From: Paenilisteria rustica
GTDB taxonomy: Bacteria; Bacillota; Bacilli; Lactobacillales; Listeriaceae
Direction: 5' to 3'
Assembly: GCF_013820765.1 (NCBI RefSeq)
Contig: NZ_JABJVM010000014.1
Span: forward strand, 1 to 64,000
DNA: 64,000 nt
In this document: positions 34,416-44,502 of the stretch, in pieces
How positions within the stretch are numbered: the stretch's first letter is position 1
How the letters are laid out: each line of letters opens with the position of its first letter
The notes under the pieces: model-generated
Database searches by the model: none
Seen by the model: the letters and a program-made list of their open reading frames with translations, nothing else
What the model was told of the DNA's origin: nothing
Translations under genes and position numbers: made by a program

Positions 34416-36083
34416 ATGAAATTCGTAAAAAATAATGAAACGGCTGTTTTCGCACTCGGTGGTCTAGGCGAAATCGGAAAAAACACTTACGGCGTGCAAT
34501 TTCAGGATGAAATAATCCTCATCGATGCTGGTATCAAGTTCCCAGAGGACGAACTACTCGGCATTGATTATGTTATTCCTGATTACACGTATTTAATTAA
34601 AAACAAAGAAAAAATTAAAGGCTTGTTCATCACGCATGGTCACGAAGATCATATCGGTGGCGTTCCTTACTTGCTTCGCGAACTGAATATCCCCGTTTAC
34701 GCTGGGAAACTCGCGGCGGCACTTATTCGTAACAAATTAGAAGAACACGGCTTACTGCGCCAAACGAAGATTTACGAGTTTGAGGAAGAGGACGTTTTCA
34801 AATTCCGCAAAACAAGTATTTCCTTCTTCGCAACGACGCATAGTATTCCAGATTCATATGGTATCGTTGTCAAAACGCCATCTGGAAATATCGTTCACAC
34901 AGGCGATTTCAAATTCGATTTCACACCTGTTGGCGAACCAGCGAACTTAACAAAAATGGCGGAAATCGGCAAAGAAGGCGTTCTATGTCTCCTTTCAGAT
35001 TCCACCAATGCGGAAGTTCCTAATTTTACAATGAGTGAGCGTATCGTTGGTGAAAGTATCAAAAATATTTTCCGCGATGTTGATGGTCGGATTATTTTCG
35101 CTACTTTTGCATCCAACATTTATCGTTTGCAACAAGTTGTTGAATCATCGGTCGCAACAGGTCGTAAAATTGCTGTTTTTGGACGTAGTATGGATTCTGC
35201 TATCACAATCGGTATCGAACTCGGCTATATTCAAGCGCCGAAAGATACGTTTATCGAATGGGGTCAATTGAATAAACTACCCGCGAACGAAGTCACGATT
35301 CTTTGTACTGGTAGTCAAGGCGAACCGATGGCTGCACTTTCGCGTATTGCGAACGGTACCCATCGCCAAATCCAAATTCAACCTGGCGATACTGTTGTCT
35401 TCTCCTCATCACCAATTCCTGGAAACACGATCAGCGTAAACCGCACGATCAATCTACTTTTCCAAGCTGGTGCAGAAGTTGTTCACGGTAAAGTCAACAA
35501 CATTCACACATCCGGTCACGGTGGCCAACAAGAACAGAAACTAATGCTTCGTCTGATGAAGCCAAAATATTTCATGCCGATTCATGGTGAGTTCCGGATG
35601 CAAAAAATGCACGCTCAATCCGCGTTTTATTGTGGCGTTCCTCATGAAAACAGCTTTATCATGGAAAATGGAGACGTGCTAGCCCTAACTGCCGATACCG
35701 CGCATGTTGCAGGTAAAATCCAAGCAGCAAACGTGTATATCGATGGTAGCGGAATTGGCGATATCGGTAATATCGTATTGCGCGATCGCCGCGTCTTGTC
35801 CGAAGAAGGTTTAGTGATTGTTGTTGTTTCTATAAGCGCTGCTAAAAATAAAGTCATGGCAGGTCCCGACATCATTTCACGCGGTTTCATCTACATGCGC
35901 GAATCCGGCAACCTAATCAATGAGGCACAAGGCTTGCTACGCCGTCATCTCAACAAAGTGATGGACAGCAAAACAACGCAATGGTCTGAGATTAAAAACG
36001 AAGTCACAGACACGCTCCAACCTTTCTTATACGAAAAAACAAAACGCCGTCCGATGATTTTACCGATCATTATGGAAGTGTAG
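34416..36083 (+). CDS. rnjA: Ribonuclease J1
   Basis: 555 residues, normal length. Metallo-beta-lactamase/beta-CASP RNase with both endonuclease and 5'-3' exonuclease activity; central to mRNA decay and rRNA maturation. The zinc motif HGHEDHIGG is intact, as are the downstream SDSTNAE and HTSGHGG motifs and the C-terminal domain. Cotranscribed with rpoY. Confidence 0.97.
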   Translation: MKFVKNNETAVFALGGLGEIGKNTYGVQFQDEIILIDAGIKFPEDELLGIDYVIPDYTYLIKNKEKIKGLFITHGHEDHIGGVPYLLRELNIPVYAGKLAAALIRNKLEEHGLLRQTKIYEFEEEDVFKFRKTSISFFATTHSIPDSYGIVVKTPSGNIVHTGDFKFDFTPVGEPANLTKMAEIGKEGVLCLLSDSTNAEVPNFTMSERIVGESIKNIFRDVDGRIIFATFASNIYRLQQVVESSVATGRKIAVFGRSMDSAITIGIELGYIQAPKDTFIEWGQLNKLPANEVTILCTGSQGEPMAALSRIANGTHRQIQIQPGDTVVFSSSPIPGNTISVNRTINLLFQAGAEVVHGKVNNIHTSGHGGQQEQKLMLRLMKPKYFMPIHGEFRMQKMHAQSAFYCGVPHENSFIMENGDVLALTADTAHVAGKIQAANVYIDGSGIGDIGNIVLRDRRVLSEEGLVIVVVSISAAKNKVMAGPDIISRGFIYMRESGNLINEAQGLLRRHLNKVMDSKTTQWSEIKNEVTDTLQPFLYEKTKRRPMILPIIMEV

Positions 36084-36093
36084 TATAAATAAA

Positions 36094-36142
36094 AAACACC
36101 AGAACAGTTATGAGCCCCAGCGCTCCATCTGTTCTGGTGTTT
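36094..36142. terminator. Bidirectional terminator between rnjA and the nucleotidase gene
   Basis: AAACACCAGAACAG (36094-36107) pairs with CTGTTCTGGTGTTT (36129-36142), flanked by A and T runs. Confidence 0.85.
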
Positions 36143-36144
36143 CT

Positions 36145-38445
36145 TTACGCTGTTTTACGTCTTAAATAATAAACACCGATTCCAACTAACACAAGTCCAC
36201 CAAGCATTACGCCGGTTTGATCTTGATCGCCGGTTTGTGGCAAGTTCTCATTTTTTACTGGGACTACTTCTTCTGATACGACATCACCGCCAGTTGCAGA
36301 AGGAATAACTGGTTCTGGCGTTACCGTTCCGCCATCACCATTCCCGTCAACATCTGGTGTTTCTGTCCCCCCATTATTACCCCCAGGAACTTCTTCTCCG
36401 CCGCCATTGTCAATTGGATCTGCGGCCATAACTGCTACCGTGAATGCTTTACTATAGCCATCCGCATCTGTTATCGTCACGCCGAACGTATCGCCCTCTT
36501 TCAAGTTTTCACCGCTCATATCGATTTCAAAATTACCATCTGCGTCCGCTACGATTGGCGCTACTTTTGCCTTCACCGCTAACGTATCCACAGTAACCGT
36601 TGCACCAGGAACGGTTTTTCCTTTGAACACGGCATCTTTTTCTTTGTAAGACACGAAAACTGTGCTGTCCGTGATTGCTTGAATCGCCGCATCTTCTTTT
36701 TCCTTCGCTATTTCTGCCTCTGTTTTAAATGTTTTACGACCAAGCGCAGGCGTTACAAGTTGGCTTTGTGACTGAATATAATTAATAAATGTATCCGTGT
36801 CTGGATCAATAACATCGACTTGTTTCCCTTTCGTGAAGGCCGAGAATGAATCGCCGCCGCCAAATAGGAAATCATTGATGACAACGCGGTAAGTTGTTGC
36901 TGGGTCTAGCTTCGTGCCATCTTCTTTCATCACATCCACCACACGTTTTTCGCCAGCATCATTTTTTGTGTACGTGTACTTCAAGCCAGAAACTTGTAAA
37001 AAGTACTTCTCAGATTCATCATATTGCTGATTCAGCGCTTCGATAATATCCGCGCCAGACAGTTCTACCACTTGCAAAATGTTTCCGAATGGCTGCACGG
37101 CTTGCGCTGCGCCCCATGTCACAGCAAACGAGCCATTCGCGGCAGTTCCAACAAGATCGGAGCGAATTCCACCGTTATTTGTCATCGCAAAATCAACTGC
37201 AATTCCGGCTTGTTTCGCCATTTCGCGTTGACCATCCGTGATCAAATTACCAAGCGGAGATTCGTTATCTGCATTCGTATCACGCGTCATGACAGCACTA
37301 TCCATTTGCCCGATTGGCTTACTAATGACTGGATTTACAAGCGCATATGCCTCGTCAATGACACTGCGAACCGCTGCATCAGGCGTCACATCTTGCAAAT
37401 TATATTTGATTTCCGCACTCGGAGTTGTCTCGAAATCTTTTGTCGTTTTGTTTAGCACGCCAGTCACATTGGAATACGCCTTCCCATTGCTGTAACTTTG
37501 CACCAAACGCGTATTGCCAACTTTACCATTCGTATATTGGTGATTATGCCCCGCTAAAACAAGGTCTACACTATTGTTTGGCGCAATTTGGTTTACTTTA
37601 TTGATCATGTCAACCGCAGCGCCAGAAACCGCGCCTTCGCCATTCGTCGGATTGCCCGGAGTAAGCGCTGGAACGTGCGACAGGACAACGATTGCATTCA
37701 CACCTTTTGACTGTAACTCCGCTGAATATTTTGCGATTGTCTCCACTTCATCCAAGAAGTTGAAATCTTGAATATGATTCGCGAGTACTAAAGATGGAAT
37801 CTCAGTCGTTACAACGCCGATAAATCCAACATTCACGCCACCCATATTTTTAATCTCATACGGTTTGAAACCATAAGGAATCGCGCCATCTGACTTATTT
37901 ACCACGTTCGCAACGACAATTGACATATCCGATGCCTCATGATCGTAATTTTGCGTGATTTCATTGAAATTGATCGTATCTCCACCGTCTAAAATTCGTT
38001 TATATTCCGCTAAACCTTCGTCAAATTCATGATTTCCTAGCGTTCCAATTTCGAATTTCATCCGATTTAGCACTTTAATCGTCGGCTCATCTTGCAATAA
38101 TCCAGAAACCGCTGGGCTCGCACCAACCATGTCGCCAGCTTGTACACGTACCGAATTGCTCGCCGTGTTATCCGCCAAACCATTCGCTGTTAAAAAGGCC
38201 GCCTCCGTGTTGTTCAAGTTAGTCGCCAAGTAATCCGCGCCGCCAATTTTTCCTAGTGGTGAACTAGAAGGTGTATCTAGTGCCCCGTGGAAATCATTGA
38301 GCCCCAAAATCTGCACTGGCACAAGATTTGGATCGACTGCCGCATCCGCCGAGTACGCATTGCTTCCAATCGCCGTTGCACCAATTCCAACCGTCAAACT
38401 TGCTGCTAAAACAATCTTTAATCCCTTTTTGTAGATATTTTTCAC
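36145..38445 (-). CDS. LPXTG-anchored 5'-nucleotidase / 2',3'-cyclic phosphodiesterase-like protein
   Basis: 766 residues. After a signal peptide (about 1-35), a calcineurin-type metallophosphatase domain carries LNDFHG, GNHEFDEG and the AGHNH motif, followed by a 5'-nucleotidase C-terminal domain (TNNGGIRSDL, NDFLFGGGD). An Ig-like module, a proline/glycine-rich wall linker and an LPQTG sorting signal with hydrophobic helix and RRKTA tail complete it. It probably hydrolyses extracellular nucleotides for scavenging or signalling. It starts at a GTG with GGGAGG. A CRE-like site lies 80 bases upstream. Confidence 0.92.
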   Translation of the reverse strand: MKNIYKKGLKIVLAASLTVGIGATAIGSNAYSADAAVDPNLVPVQILGLNDFHGALDTPSSSPLGKIGGADYLATNLNNTEAAFLTANGLADNTASNSVRVQAGDMVGASPAVSGLLQDEPTIKVLNRMKFEIGTLGNHEFDEGLAEYKRILDGGDTINFNEITQNYDHEASDMSIVVANVVNKSDGAIPYGFKPYEIKNMGGVNVGFIGVVTTEIPSLVLANHIQDFNFLDEVETIAKYSAELQSKGVNAIVVLSHVPALTPGNPTNGEGAVSGAAVDMINKVNQIAPNNSVDLVLAGHNHQYTNGKVGNTRLVQSYSNGKAYSNVTGVLNKTTKDFETTPSAEIKYNLQDVTPDAAVRSVIDEAYALVNPVISKPIGQMDSAVMTRDTNADNESPLGNLITDGQREMAKQAGIAVDFAMTNNGGIRSDLVGTAANGSFAVTWGAAQAVQPFGNILQVVELSGADIIEALNQQYDESEKYFLQVSGLKYTYTKNDAGEKRVVDVMKEDGTKLDPATTYRVVINDFLFGGGDSFSAFTKGKQVDVIDPDTDTFINYIQSQSQLVTPALGRKTFKTEAEIAKEKEDAAIQAITDSTVFVSYKEKDAVFKGKTVPGATVTVDTLAVKAKVAPIVADADGNFEIDMSGENLKEGDTFGVTITDADGYSKAFTVAVMAADPIDNGGGEEVPGGNNGGTETPDVDGNGDGGTVTPEPVIPSATGGDVVSEEVVPVKNENLPQTGDQDQTGVMLGGLVLVGIGVYYLRRKTA

Positions 38446-38524
38446 GTTTTAAAAGCCTCCCTTTTTTTGTGTGCTGCAAAACCGTGGCTATGTTATGTAT
38501 ATGAATTAGTGATTCCGCCTCACT

Positions 38525-38538
38525 TGTAAGCGTTTTAT
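38525..38538. promoter_or_regulatory. CRE-like site upstream of the nucleotidase gene
   Basis: TGTAAGCGTTTTAT matches most of the CcpA operator consensus. Sequence match only. Confidence 0.3.
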
Positions 38539-38590
38539 GCTCACCTCATCATTGTAACAAAAGCCCCAACCCTTTTCAACACCATTAAAA

Positions 38591-38636
38591 ATACCTTAAC
38601 GAAACAGTAATATTACTTCCTGTTTTCGCTAAGGTA
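38591..38636 (-). terminator. Terminator of the mannosidase gene
   Basis: ATACCTTAaCGAAACAG pairs with CTGTTTtCGcTAAGGTAT (one or two mismatches), followed on the minus strand by TTTTTAAT. It is directly after the GH38 stop. Confidence 0.7.
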
Positions 38637-38644
38637 TCGCGATC

Positions 38645-41600
38645 TTATTTCAGTCTAATTTTGAACGTTTTCACCTCATATGGTGTAACCTGGAAAGCCC
38701 ATTTACCCGTTTCTTGTTCGCCGATTGGACGCTCCATTAAATCACATTCTTGCCATGACTCCACTTCGAAATCACTCGTCATCGTTACGTGACAACGCCC
38801 GCCGGTAAATTCATGTAGCCTTACAATAATCGCATCGTCATCCTCTGCTTTTTTCACGGCATCGATTTGAATTTGCTCCGCGTCTGTTTTCAACAAAGAA
38901 CGGTTATCATGAGAGCCAAGCGCCGCGCGGAGCGGATTATTTAACGCCCAGGCTTCTTGGACAACATCCCCATGCACAAAATCACCCGCATGTGGCAACA
39001 AGGCATACGTAAAGCTGTGCGCGCCTTGATCCTGTGTCACGTCCGGATATATTGCCGATTTTAGCAACGTCAAACGCATCACGTGATCCTTAATATCGTG
39101 GCCATATTTACAATTGTTCAAAATACTAACACCATACCCCGTCTCGCTCAAATCCGCCCACTGATGCCCAACCGTCTCAAAACGCGCATAGTCCCAACTC
39201 GTATTCCAATGCGTCGGTCGCTTCACATTCCCATACTGGATTTCATATGTCGCTTCCGTCGCCATCACATCAACCGGAAACGCGACTTTCAGCAGTTGCT
39301 GCCTTTCGTGCCAATCAAGCTCCGTTTCAAAATCAATCCGCGCACTATCACGGTAAAAATGAATCGCCTGCGAAATCGTCGAAGCGCCGTAAGTCCACGT
39401 CATGTGAAGCGTCGTTTGCAAGGCACCATTTTGCGTCACCGCCACACTTTCCAGCTGCGTCACCTCGCGCATTTTTTCCTGATAATAAATATCAATATCC
39501 CACGCATCAAAATTCAACGGCTTATCTTCAAAAACTTGCAATACATTACCACACTCGCCTTTTGCAAGCACATCTCGCTCATTTATTTTATCAAAAATGG
39601 TCGTAAATTGCCCCGCCTCGTTCCAAGTCACACGATAGCGATTCGTCTCCAGGAAACCATCACCATTTTGAGCAAGCGGTTTCGTATCAACCGGTTTTGC
39701 GATCACTTCATACGTCAGCGTCGCCGCTCCCATCGAAGGCAAGCGATCCACCGCCACAAGCCAACTATCCGCTACATTCCGCTCGGCATCCAACTGCTTC
39801 CCATCCGCATCCTTCCAAATGACCGGCTCGTCCGTCTGAATCGCAATCTCCGCCAAGCGCGGCCGCTCCCAAATCGAACTATTCAAAAGCGTCATCGCAT
39901 TCGGCGCCTCCTCATCCATCGCACTCATCTCATCATAAGCCATCAACGCCAAATTCTCCGCTTCATCATACTCCTCGACACAATCCTCGTAAACCTCCCG
40001 AATCGAAGAACCCGGAATAATATCATGGAACTGATTCCGCAACACAATCCGCCAACTTTCCCGCAATAAATCACTCGGATACGCCGTAAAATCCCTCGTT
40101 TGCGCCGCCTGCAAAACTTGGAACCATTCCGCATCCCGAAGCAGCAACTCCAACTTCCGATTCATTTTCTTATTGTGCGCCTGCGAAGTATACGTCCCGC
40201 GATGATACTCAAAATAAAGCTCGCCATTCCACGTATGTACATATTCCTCCGAATTCTCCACCCGCTCATGCAAGCGCTCAAAATAAGGCCCCGCAAGTCC
40301 CGTCTCCACTTTTGGCATGCCCGGCATCTTGTCAAACCGCTCAATCATTTCCAGCATCTCGCGCGTCGGACCACCGCCACCATCACCGAAACCATACGAA
40401 ACCAGCAGCTCATTGTTCAGATTCTTATCCCGATAACCATCCCAAACACCCTTCACCGTCCGCGCCGTAATATTCCCATTATACGTATAATAAAGATCAT
40501 GCACATCCGGCGACGTAATGAAATGCGTCAAAATCTCCGAACCATCAATCCCGCGCCACCAAAACGTATCGTGCGGCATCCGATTAAACTGATTCCAACT
40601 AATCTTCGTCGTCATAAACGTCTCAATTCCCGACTTCTTCAAAATCTGCGGCAGCGCCCAACTATACCCAAACACATCCGGCAGCCACAAGAATTTACTC
40701 TCCTTGCCAAACTCCTCTTTAAAAAAACGCGTCCCTTGCAAAATTTGGCGCACCAACGACTCACCAGACGGAATATTACAATCCGCCTCCAGCCACATCC
40801 CACCATCCGCTTCCCAACGCCCCTCGGCAACTCGTTCCTTAATCTTCGCATAAATATCCGGATAATCCGCCTTAATATACGCGTACAACTGAGGCTGCGA
40901 CTGCAAAAACTCATAATTCGGATACTGCTCCATCAACCGCATCACCGTCGAAAACGACCGCGCCGATTTCTCACGCGTATGCTTCAAACGCCATAACCAA
41001 GCCACATCAATATGCGTATGCCCGACACACGTCACCGTCACATCGAAATTTTTTGGCATCGCATCAATTTTTTCATTAAGCACCCGTCCAGCCTCATAAA
41101 GCGACGCCACATGCTCCGCACTCCCAGGATTCGCCCAATCAATCACGCGAAAACTATGGTCCAGCGCCTGCATCAAACCGTAACGCTCCGTGCTACTCTC
41201 CCCTAAATAATCGAGCGTTTGCAAAGCCGCAAAAGCCGTATAATACAGATCGTCCACTGCGACATCCAAATACCCAATAAACGCCTCGTTCAACCGATGC
41301 TCCTGCGTCCTCACCTGACCGCCACCCTCAAGCCCCGACCAAAGCCTAAAAATCAGCTCCACCCGCGTCCCAGCAAGCGTGTCATCAAAAAACACTTCCT
41401 TATGATTCTGATCCACGCCCTGATACGGCTCGCCATTCACAAACAACAGCGATTCAAAACCAGCATTATTCCCGTCCCCCGTCTTCCCGAAATCAAAGAA
41501 CCCCAGAATCCGGCAACCCTCTCGTTTCGCAGGCAACACCACACTTGCCTTCAACCAAACATAGCGATCCCGTCCACGCCAATCCTCACCAAGCGCAATC

Positions 41601-41752
41601 GTCTCCGTGAAATCAAGCCCATCCGGGTAACTCCCAATCGCACCTTCCAGATCCTCCAAGATACCAAATTCCGCGATAACCTCCGATTTCACATACCGAT
41701 ATCCACTAACCTCCACATTCCGATTCTGCACCTTTTCCTTCGTCCAAAACAT
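38645..41752 (-). CDS. Alpha-mannosidase, glycoside hydrolase family 38
   Basis: 1035 residues, cytoplasmic (no signal peptide). GH38 catalytic domain with the zinc motif THIDVAWLW, the nucleophile region LPDVFGYSWALPQ and DGGMWLEADCNIPSGE; then the middle and C-terminal beta domains of the family. It should cleave alpha-mannosides taken up from host or plant glycans. A CRE-like site overlaps its upstream region. No sugar transporter is adjacent in the window; nanE lies beyond the next (broken) gene. Confidence 0.93.
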   Translation of the reverse strand: MFWTKEKVQNRNVEVSGYRYVKSEVIAEFGILEDLEGAIGSYPDGLDFTETIALGEDWRGRDRYVWLKASVVLPAKREGCRILGFFDFGKTGDGNNAGFESLLFVNGEPYQGVDQNHKEVFFDDTLAGTRVELIFRLWSGLEGGGQVRTQEHRLNEAFIGYLDVAVDDLYYTAFAALQTLDYLGESSTERYGLMQALDHSFRVIDWANPGSAEHVASLYEAGRVLNEKIDAMPKNFDVTVTCVGHTHIDVAWLWRLKHTREKSARSFSTVMRLMEQYPNYEFLQSQPQLYAYIKADYPDIYAKIKERVAEGRWEADGGMWLEADCNIPSGESLVRQILQGTRFFKEEFGKESKFLWLPDVFGYSWALPQILKKSGIETFMTTKISWNQFNRMPHDTFWWRGIDGSEILTHFITSPDVHDLYYTYNGNITARTVKGVWDGYRDKNLNNELLVSYGFGDGGGGPTREMLEMIERFDKMPGMPKVETGLAGPYFERLHERVENSEEYVHTWNGELYFEYHRGTYTSQAHNKKMNRKLELLLRDAEWFQVLQAAQTRDFTAYPSDLLRESWRIVLRNQFHDIIPGSSIREVYEDCVEEYDEAENLALMAYDEMSAMDEEAPNAMTLLNSSIWERPRLAEIAIQTDEPVIWKDADGKQLDAERNVADSWLVAVDRLPSMGAATLTYEVIAKPVDTKPLAQNGDGFLETNRYRVTWNEAGQFTTIFDKINERDVLAKGECGNVLQVFEDKPLNFDAWDIDIYYQEKMREVTQLESVAVTQNGALQTTLHMTWTYGASTISQAIHFYRDSARIDFETELDWHERQQLLKVAFPVDVMATEATYEIQYGNVKRPTHWNTSWDYARFETVGHQWADLSETGYGVSILNNCKYGHDIKDHVMRLTLLKSAIYPDVTQDQGAHSFTYALLPHAGDFVHGDVVQEAWALNNPLRAALGSHDNRSLLKTDAEQIQIDAVKKAEDDDAIIVRLHEFTGGRCHVTMTSDFEVESWQECDLMERPIGEQETGKWAFQVTPYEVKTFKIRLK

Positions 41753-41772
41753 TCCATCACACCTTCCTGTTA

Positions 41773-41786
41773 GTTAAACGCTTTCA
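41773..41786. promoter_or_regulatory. CRE-like site upstream of the GH38 gene
   Basis: On the minus strand TGAAAGCGTTTAAC, differing from the CRE consensus only in the last bases. Fits catabolite repression of a glycosidase. Confidence 0.35.
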
Positions 41787-41877
41787 TTAAAATATAGCAT
41801 AGTCATATAACATGTCAAATAGACAAACTAAAGAAAAGCAGATGCCCAAATAGCAAACACCTGCTCATCAAAATCCA

Positions 41878-42596
41878 CTATCCTAATTCTCCAAAAATAA
41901 ACGAAAAAATACAGAGAAATACAACCACGCTAGTCCATAAAATCAGCTTTTTGAGACTAGCCTTCTCGCCTTCACGCAATACTTTTATTCCCAATGGTAT
42001 AAAAGCAATACACAAACCAACAATAGCCACCAGCCCAGCCGTAGTCGTTCCCTTTAAAACGCCTAAAGGTAGCGATATCATCACAAACAAACCGATACAT
42101 TGGTACCATCGAAGTTCTTTTGAAAGGTAAGCTCCGATCGCGAGAATAGGCCATCCAATCATGATAAAAAGGGAAAACGAATGAAAAATATGGAACGTCC
42201 CATACGAATTGGCAACAAAGTCCATCGCTTCCTCCACGCCTTTCTGGTGAGCTACTTGGAATGCCAAATAATCTGCACCCGCGTGAAAAGTCCGTGCAAA
42301 GAGCCCAAGAACAACAAACATTCCACCCCAAATCCCCCACAACGGCCTATCTACACAGATCCTCTTTGCCAGCAATATCACCCCAGGAAACAAGAGCACA
42401 TTTCCTAACGCAAACAAACTATAGGCTAACGTCATTAATTCCGGATGGCCCACATAAGCTTTAAGCTGATCTGGAAAAAAGAAATGAAATTTGACGCGTA
42501 GAAGCATTCCAGTTAAAAGTAAAGCGGTGCTACTAGTAACGATATTCCCGATACCCATTTACCTGGAAAATCACTCTGACTGACTTTCGTCTCCAT
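41878..42596 (-). pseudogene. Polytopic membrane protein with a 5' frameshift
   Basis: The downstream frame gives about seven membrane helices (LLLTGMLLRVKFHFFFPDQL ... IFGELG), family not recognised with confidence. Its in-frame ATG (42558) has no proper RBS. Upstream, AAGGAG is correctly spaced before an ATG at 42596 whose frame reads METKVSQSDFPGKWVSGISL and then LVAPLYF and stop. Shifting frame by one at the CCGCTTTACTTTTAAC tract (about 42512-42525) would join these into one smooth first helix (SLLVAPLLLLTGMLL). This points to a one-base indel inactivating the gene or to a sequencing error in the homopolymer-like stretch. Confidence 0.65.
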
Positions 42597-42616
42597 AAAA
42601 AAACTCCTTATCATAT

Positions 42617-43312
42617 CTATTTCAGCGCATCCACAAACCGTTCCGTAATCAACTGCGGCCTCGTAATCGCCCCACCGACAACAATCGCAAAAACCCCAAT
42701 CTCCTGAATATGTTGCGCAATTTCCGGCGTCAATACATTCCCTTCCGCAATCACACGCGCCTCTTTAACCTCACGCGCAATCTGACGCAAAAGCGCATAA
42801 TCATCATCCGCAATTTTCTTCCCACTCGTCTCATCCGTGTAGCCAAATAAAGTCGGCGCCACAAAATCGAATCCCAATTTTTCCGCAGCAATCGCCTCCT
42901 CAACAGTCGCCACATCCGCCATAAAAAGCTGTTCCGGATACTTACGTCTAATTTCAGGAAATAAATCCGCAATGACTGTCCCATCAGGTCGAACCCGATC
43001 CGTCCCGTCCATCGCAACAATCTCCGCACCTGTCGCTACAATTTCATCCACTTCTCGCATCGTCGGCGTAATAAAGACCGGACACGCGCCGTAATTCTTC
43101 TTATAAATCCCGATGACAGGCAAATCCACTTCTGCTTTAATCGCCTCAATATCCACCGCCGTATTCGCCCGAATCCCAACAGCCCCACCAATTTTAGCGG
43201 CAAGTGCCATTTTCGCCATAATAGACGGACTATGTAACGGCTCTTCCTCTAGCGCTTGGCACGAAACAATCAGTCCCCGAGCCATTTTTGATACCTTTTC
43301 TTCCTCTTTCAT
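42617..43312 (-). CDS. nanE: N-acetylmannosamine-6-phosphate 2-epimerase NanE
   Basis: 231 residues, TIM-barrel. It converts ManNAc-6-P to GlcNAc-6-P in sialic acid and amino sugar catabolism. GLIVSCQALEEEPLHSP, GAVGIRANT, IYKKNYGACPVFITPT and VGGAITRPQLIT match NanE well. AGGAG precedes the ATG. No nanA, nanK or transporter is adjacent. Confidence 0.93.
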   Translation of the reverse strand: MKEEEKVSKMARGLIVSCQALEEEPLHSPSIMAKMALAAKIGGAVGIRANTAVDIEAIKAEVDLPVIGIYKKNYGACPVFITPTMREVDEIVATGAEIVAMDGTDRVRPDGTVIADLFPEIRRKYPEQLFMADVATVEEAIAAEKLGFDFVAPTLFGYTDETSGKKIADDDYALLRQIAREVKEARVIAEGNVLTPEIAQHIQEIGVFAIVVGGAITRPQLITERFVDALK

Positions 43313-43476
43313 GGCAAAATTCCTCCCATTTTATCATTAAATTCTAATTTGATTTATAGCCCTTAGAATGATAACATTGTGATAGTGTTAATTTTAACAA
43401 TAATGTAGCATTTATACCACTTATAGCATTTATAAATAAGACGTGTCAAACACACACAGAAAGACAGGAAAAAAAT
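43313..43476. promoter_or_regulatory. Divergent control region of nanE and the LCP gene
   Basis: It contains a near-operator palindrome TGTTAA-TT-TTAACA (43386-43399) and a direct repeat TAGCATTTATA at about 43406 and 43424. No gene. A RpiR- or GntR-type operator is possible but the regulator is not evident. Confidence 0.35.
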
Positions 43477-44433
43477 ATGGATACAATTCGCTTTCAACCC
43501 TTTGAGAAAAAACCATCCAGACTTATGCACCGACTCCAGATCTCCTTTGTTATCCTACTTGGCATCAGTTTCACACTAGGTGCTTTTGCGATTCATTATT
43601 ACAATGGTATACAGCAGACTTTAAACGGTATTCACGTACCACTATCAAAGGATAAGGTCTCTACTAGTACGCTGACAGATGGCCATGCTTTTTCTATCCT
43701 GATGATTGGAACCGATGCCCGTGCTGGCGAGAAAACCGGTCGCTCTGACTCCATGATTCTTGCAACGATTAACAAAGAAAAGAACTCCGTCAAGATGCTT
43801 AGTATCCCTCGCGATACGAAAGTGACATACGATGACGGCGATATTGGAAAAATAAATGGTAGCTATTCAAAAGGCGGCGCAGAAGGTACTGTAAACGCCG
43901 TAGAGAAGCTTATGAACGTTCCCATCGATTATTACGTTACAATCAACATGAAAGGCTTCAGCGACCTCGTATCAGCTGTGGGCGGTGTTCGTGTCACAAA
44001 TGATATCAATCTAACCGAAGTCAACAAGCGCTTTGTGAAAGGCAAAATTGACTTAAATGGAAAAGAAGCCTTGCAATATGTTCGAATTCGCCATGAAGAT
44101 CCCCGCGGAGATTTCGGCCGCCAAGATCGTCAACGCGACGTCATCATGGGAATCAGTAACGAGCTTGCTGGAACTGCTTCGATCACACATTTCAATAAAC
44201 TCCTAAAAGCAGTAGGCGACAATTTCACGACCAACCTCGTGATGGATGACATCATCGAAATTGCCACAAACTACTCGAGTGTTCGAAACAATGTCGACAC
44301 ACTCAAAATGGAGGGAGAAGGCGTTTCTATTTACAGTGAGGCTTACGGTTTCAATCTCTATTACTATGAACCCGAAGCCGATTCTAAAGCCGCTGCCACG
44401 AAAGCATTCCGAAACCATTTAGGATTAGACTAA
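43477..44433 (+). CDS. LytR-CpsA-Psr (LCP) family transferase
   Basis: 318 residues. A short cytoplasmic tail, one membrane helix (about residues 22-45) and an extracellular LCP domain with MIGTDAR, GRSDSMILATI, SIPRDTKV and RIRHEDPRGDFGRQDRQRDVI, including the arginines that hold the polyprenyl pyrophosphate. It attaches wall teichoic acid or other glycopolymers to peptidoglycan. RBS AGGAAAAAA is modest. Monocistronic. Confidence 0.93.
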   Translation: MDTIRFQPFEKKPSRLMHRLQISFVILLGISFTLGAFAIHYYNGIQQTLNGIHVPLSKDKVSTSTLTDGHAFSILMIGTDARAGEKTGRSDSMILATINKEKNSVKMLSIPRDTKVTYDDGDIGKINGSYSKGGAEGTVNAVEKLMNVPIDYYVTINMKGFSDLVSAVGGVRVTNDINLTEVNKRFVKGKIDLNGKEALQYVRIRHEDPRGDFGRQDRQRDVIMGISNELAGTASITHFNKLLKAVGDNFTTNLVMDDIIEIATNYSSVRNNVDTLKMEGEGVSIYSEAYGFNLYYYEPEADSKAAATKAFRNHLGLD

Positions 44434-44435
44434 GC

Positions 44436-44489
44436 AAAAAAAGTACGTATCGAAAAATCTGCGTTTAGATTTTTCGATACGTACTTTTT
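44436..44489. terminator. Bidirectional terminator
   Basis: AAAAAGTACGTATCGAAAAATCT pairs perfectly with AGATTTTTCGATACGTACTTTTT across a 6-base loop, between the LCP gene and the convergent WxL gene. Confidence 0.9.
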
Positions 44490-44502
44490 ATGTCCTCAAC
44501 TC

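Noticed and set aside
39083-41773. Plus-strand frames up to 328 codons opposite the GH38 gene
   Set aside because: Same antisense-shadow character; no RBS, no domain, and the mannosidase is full length.
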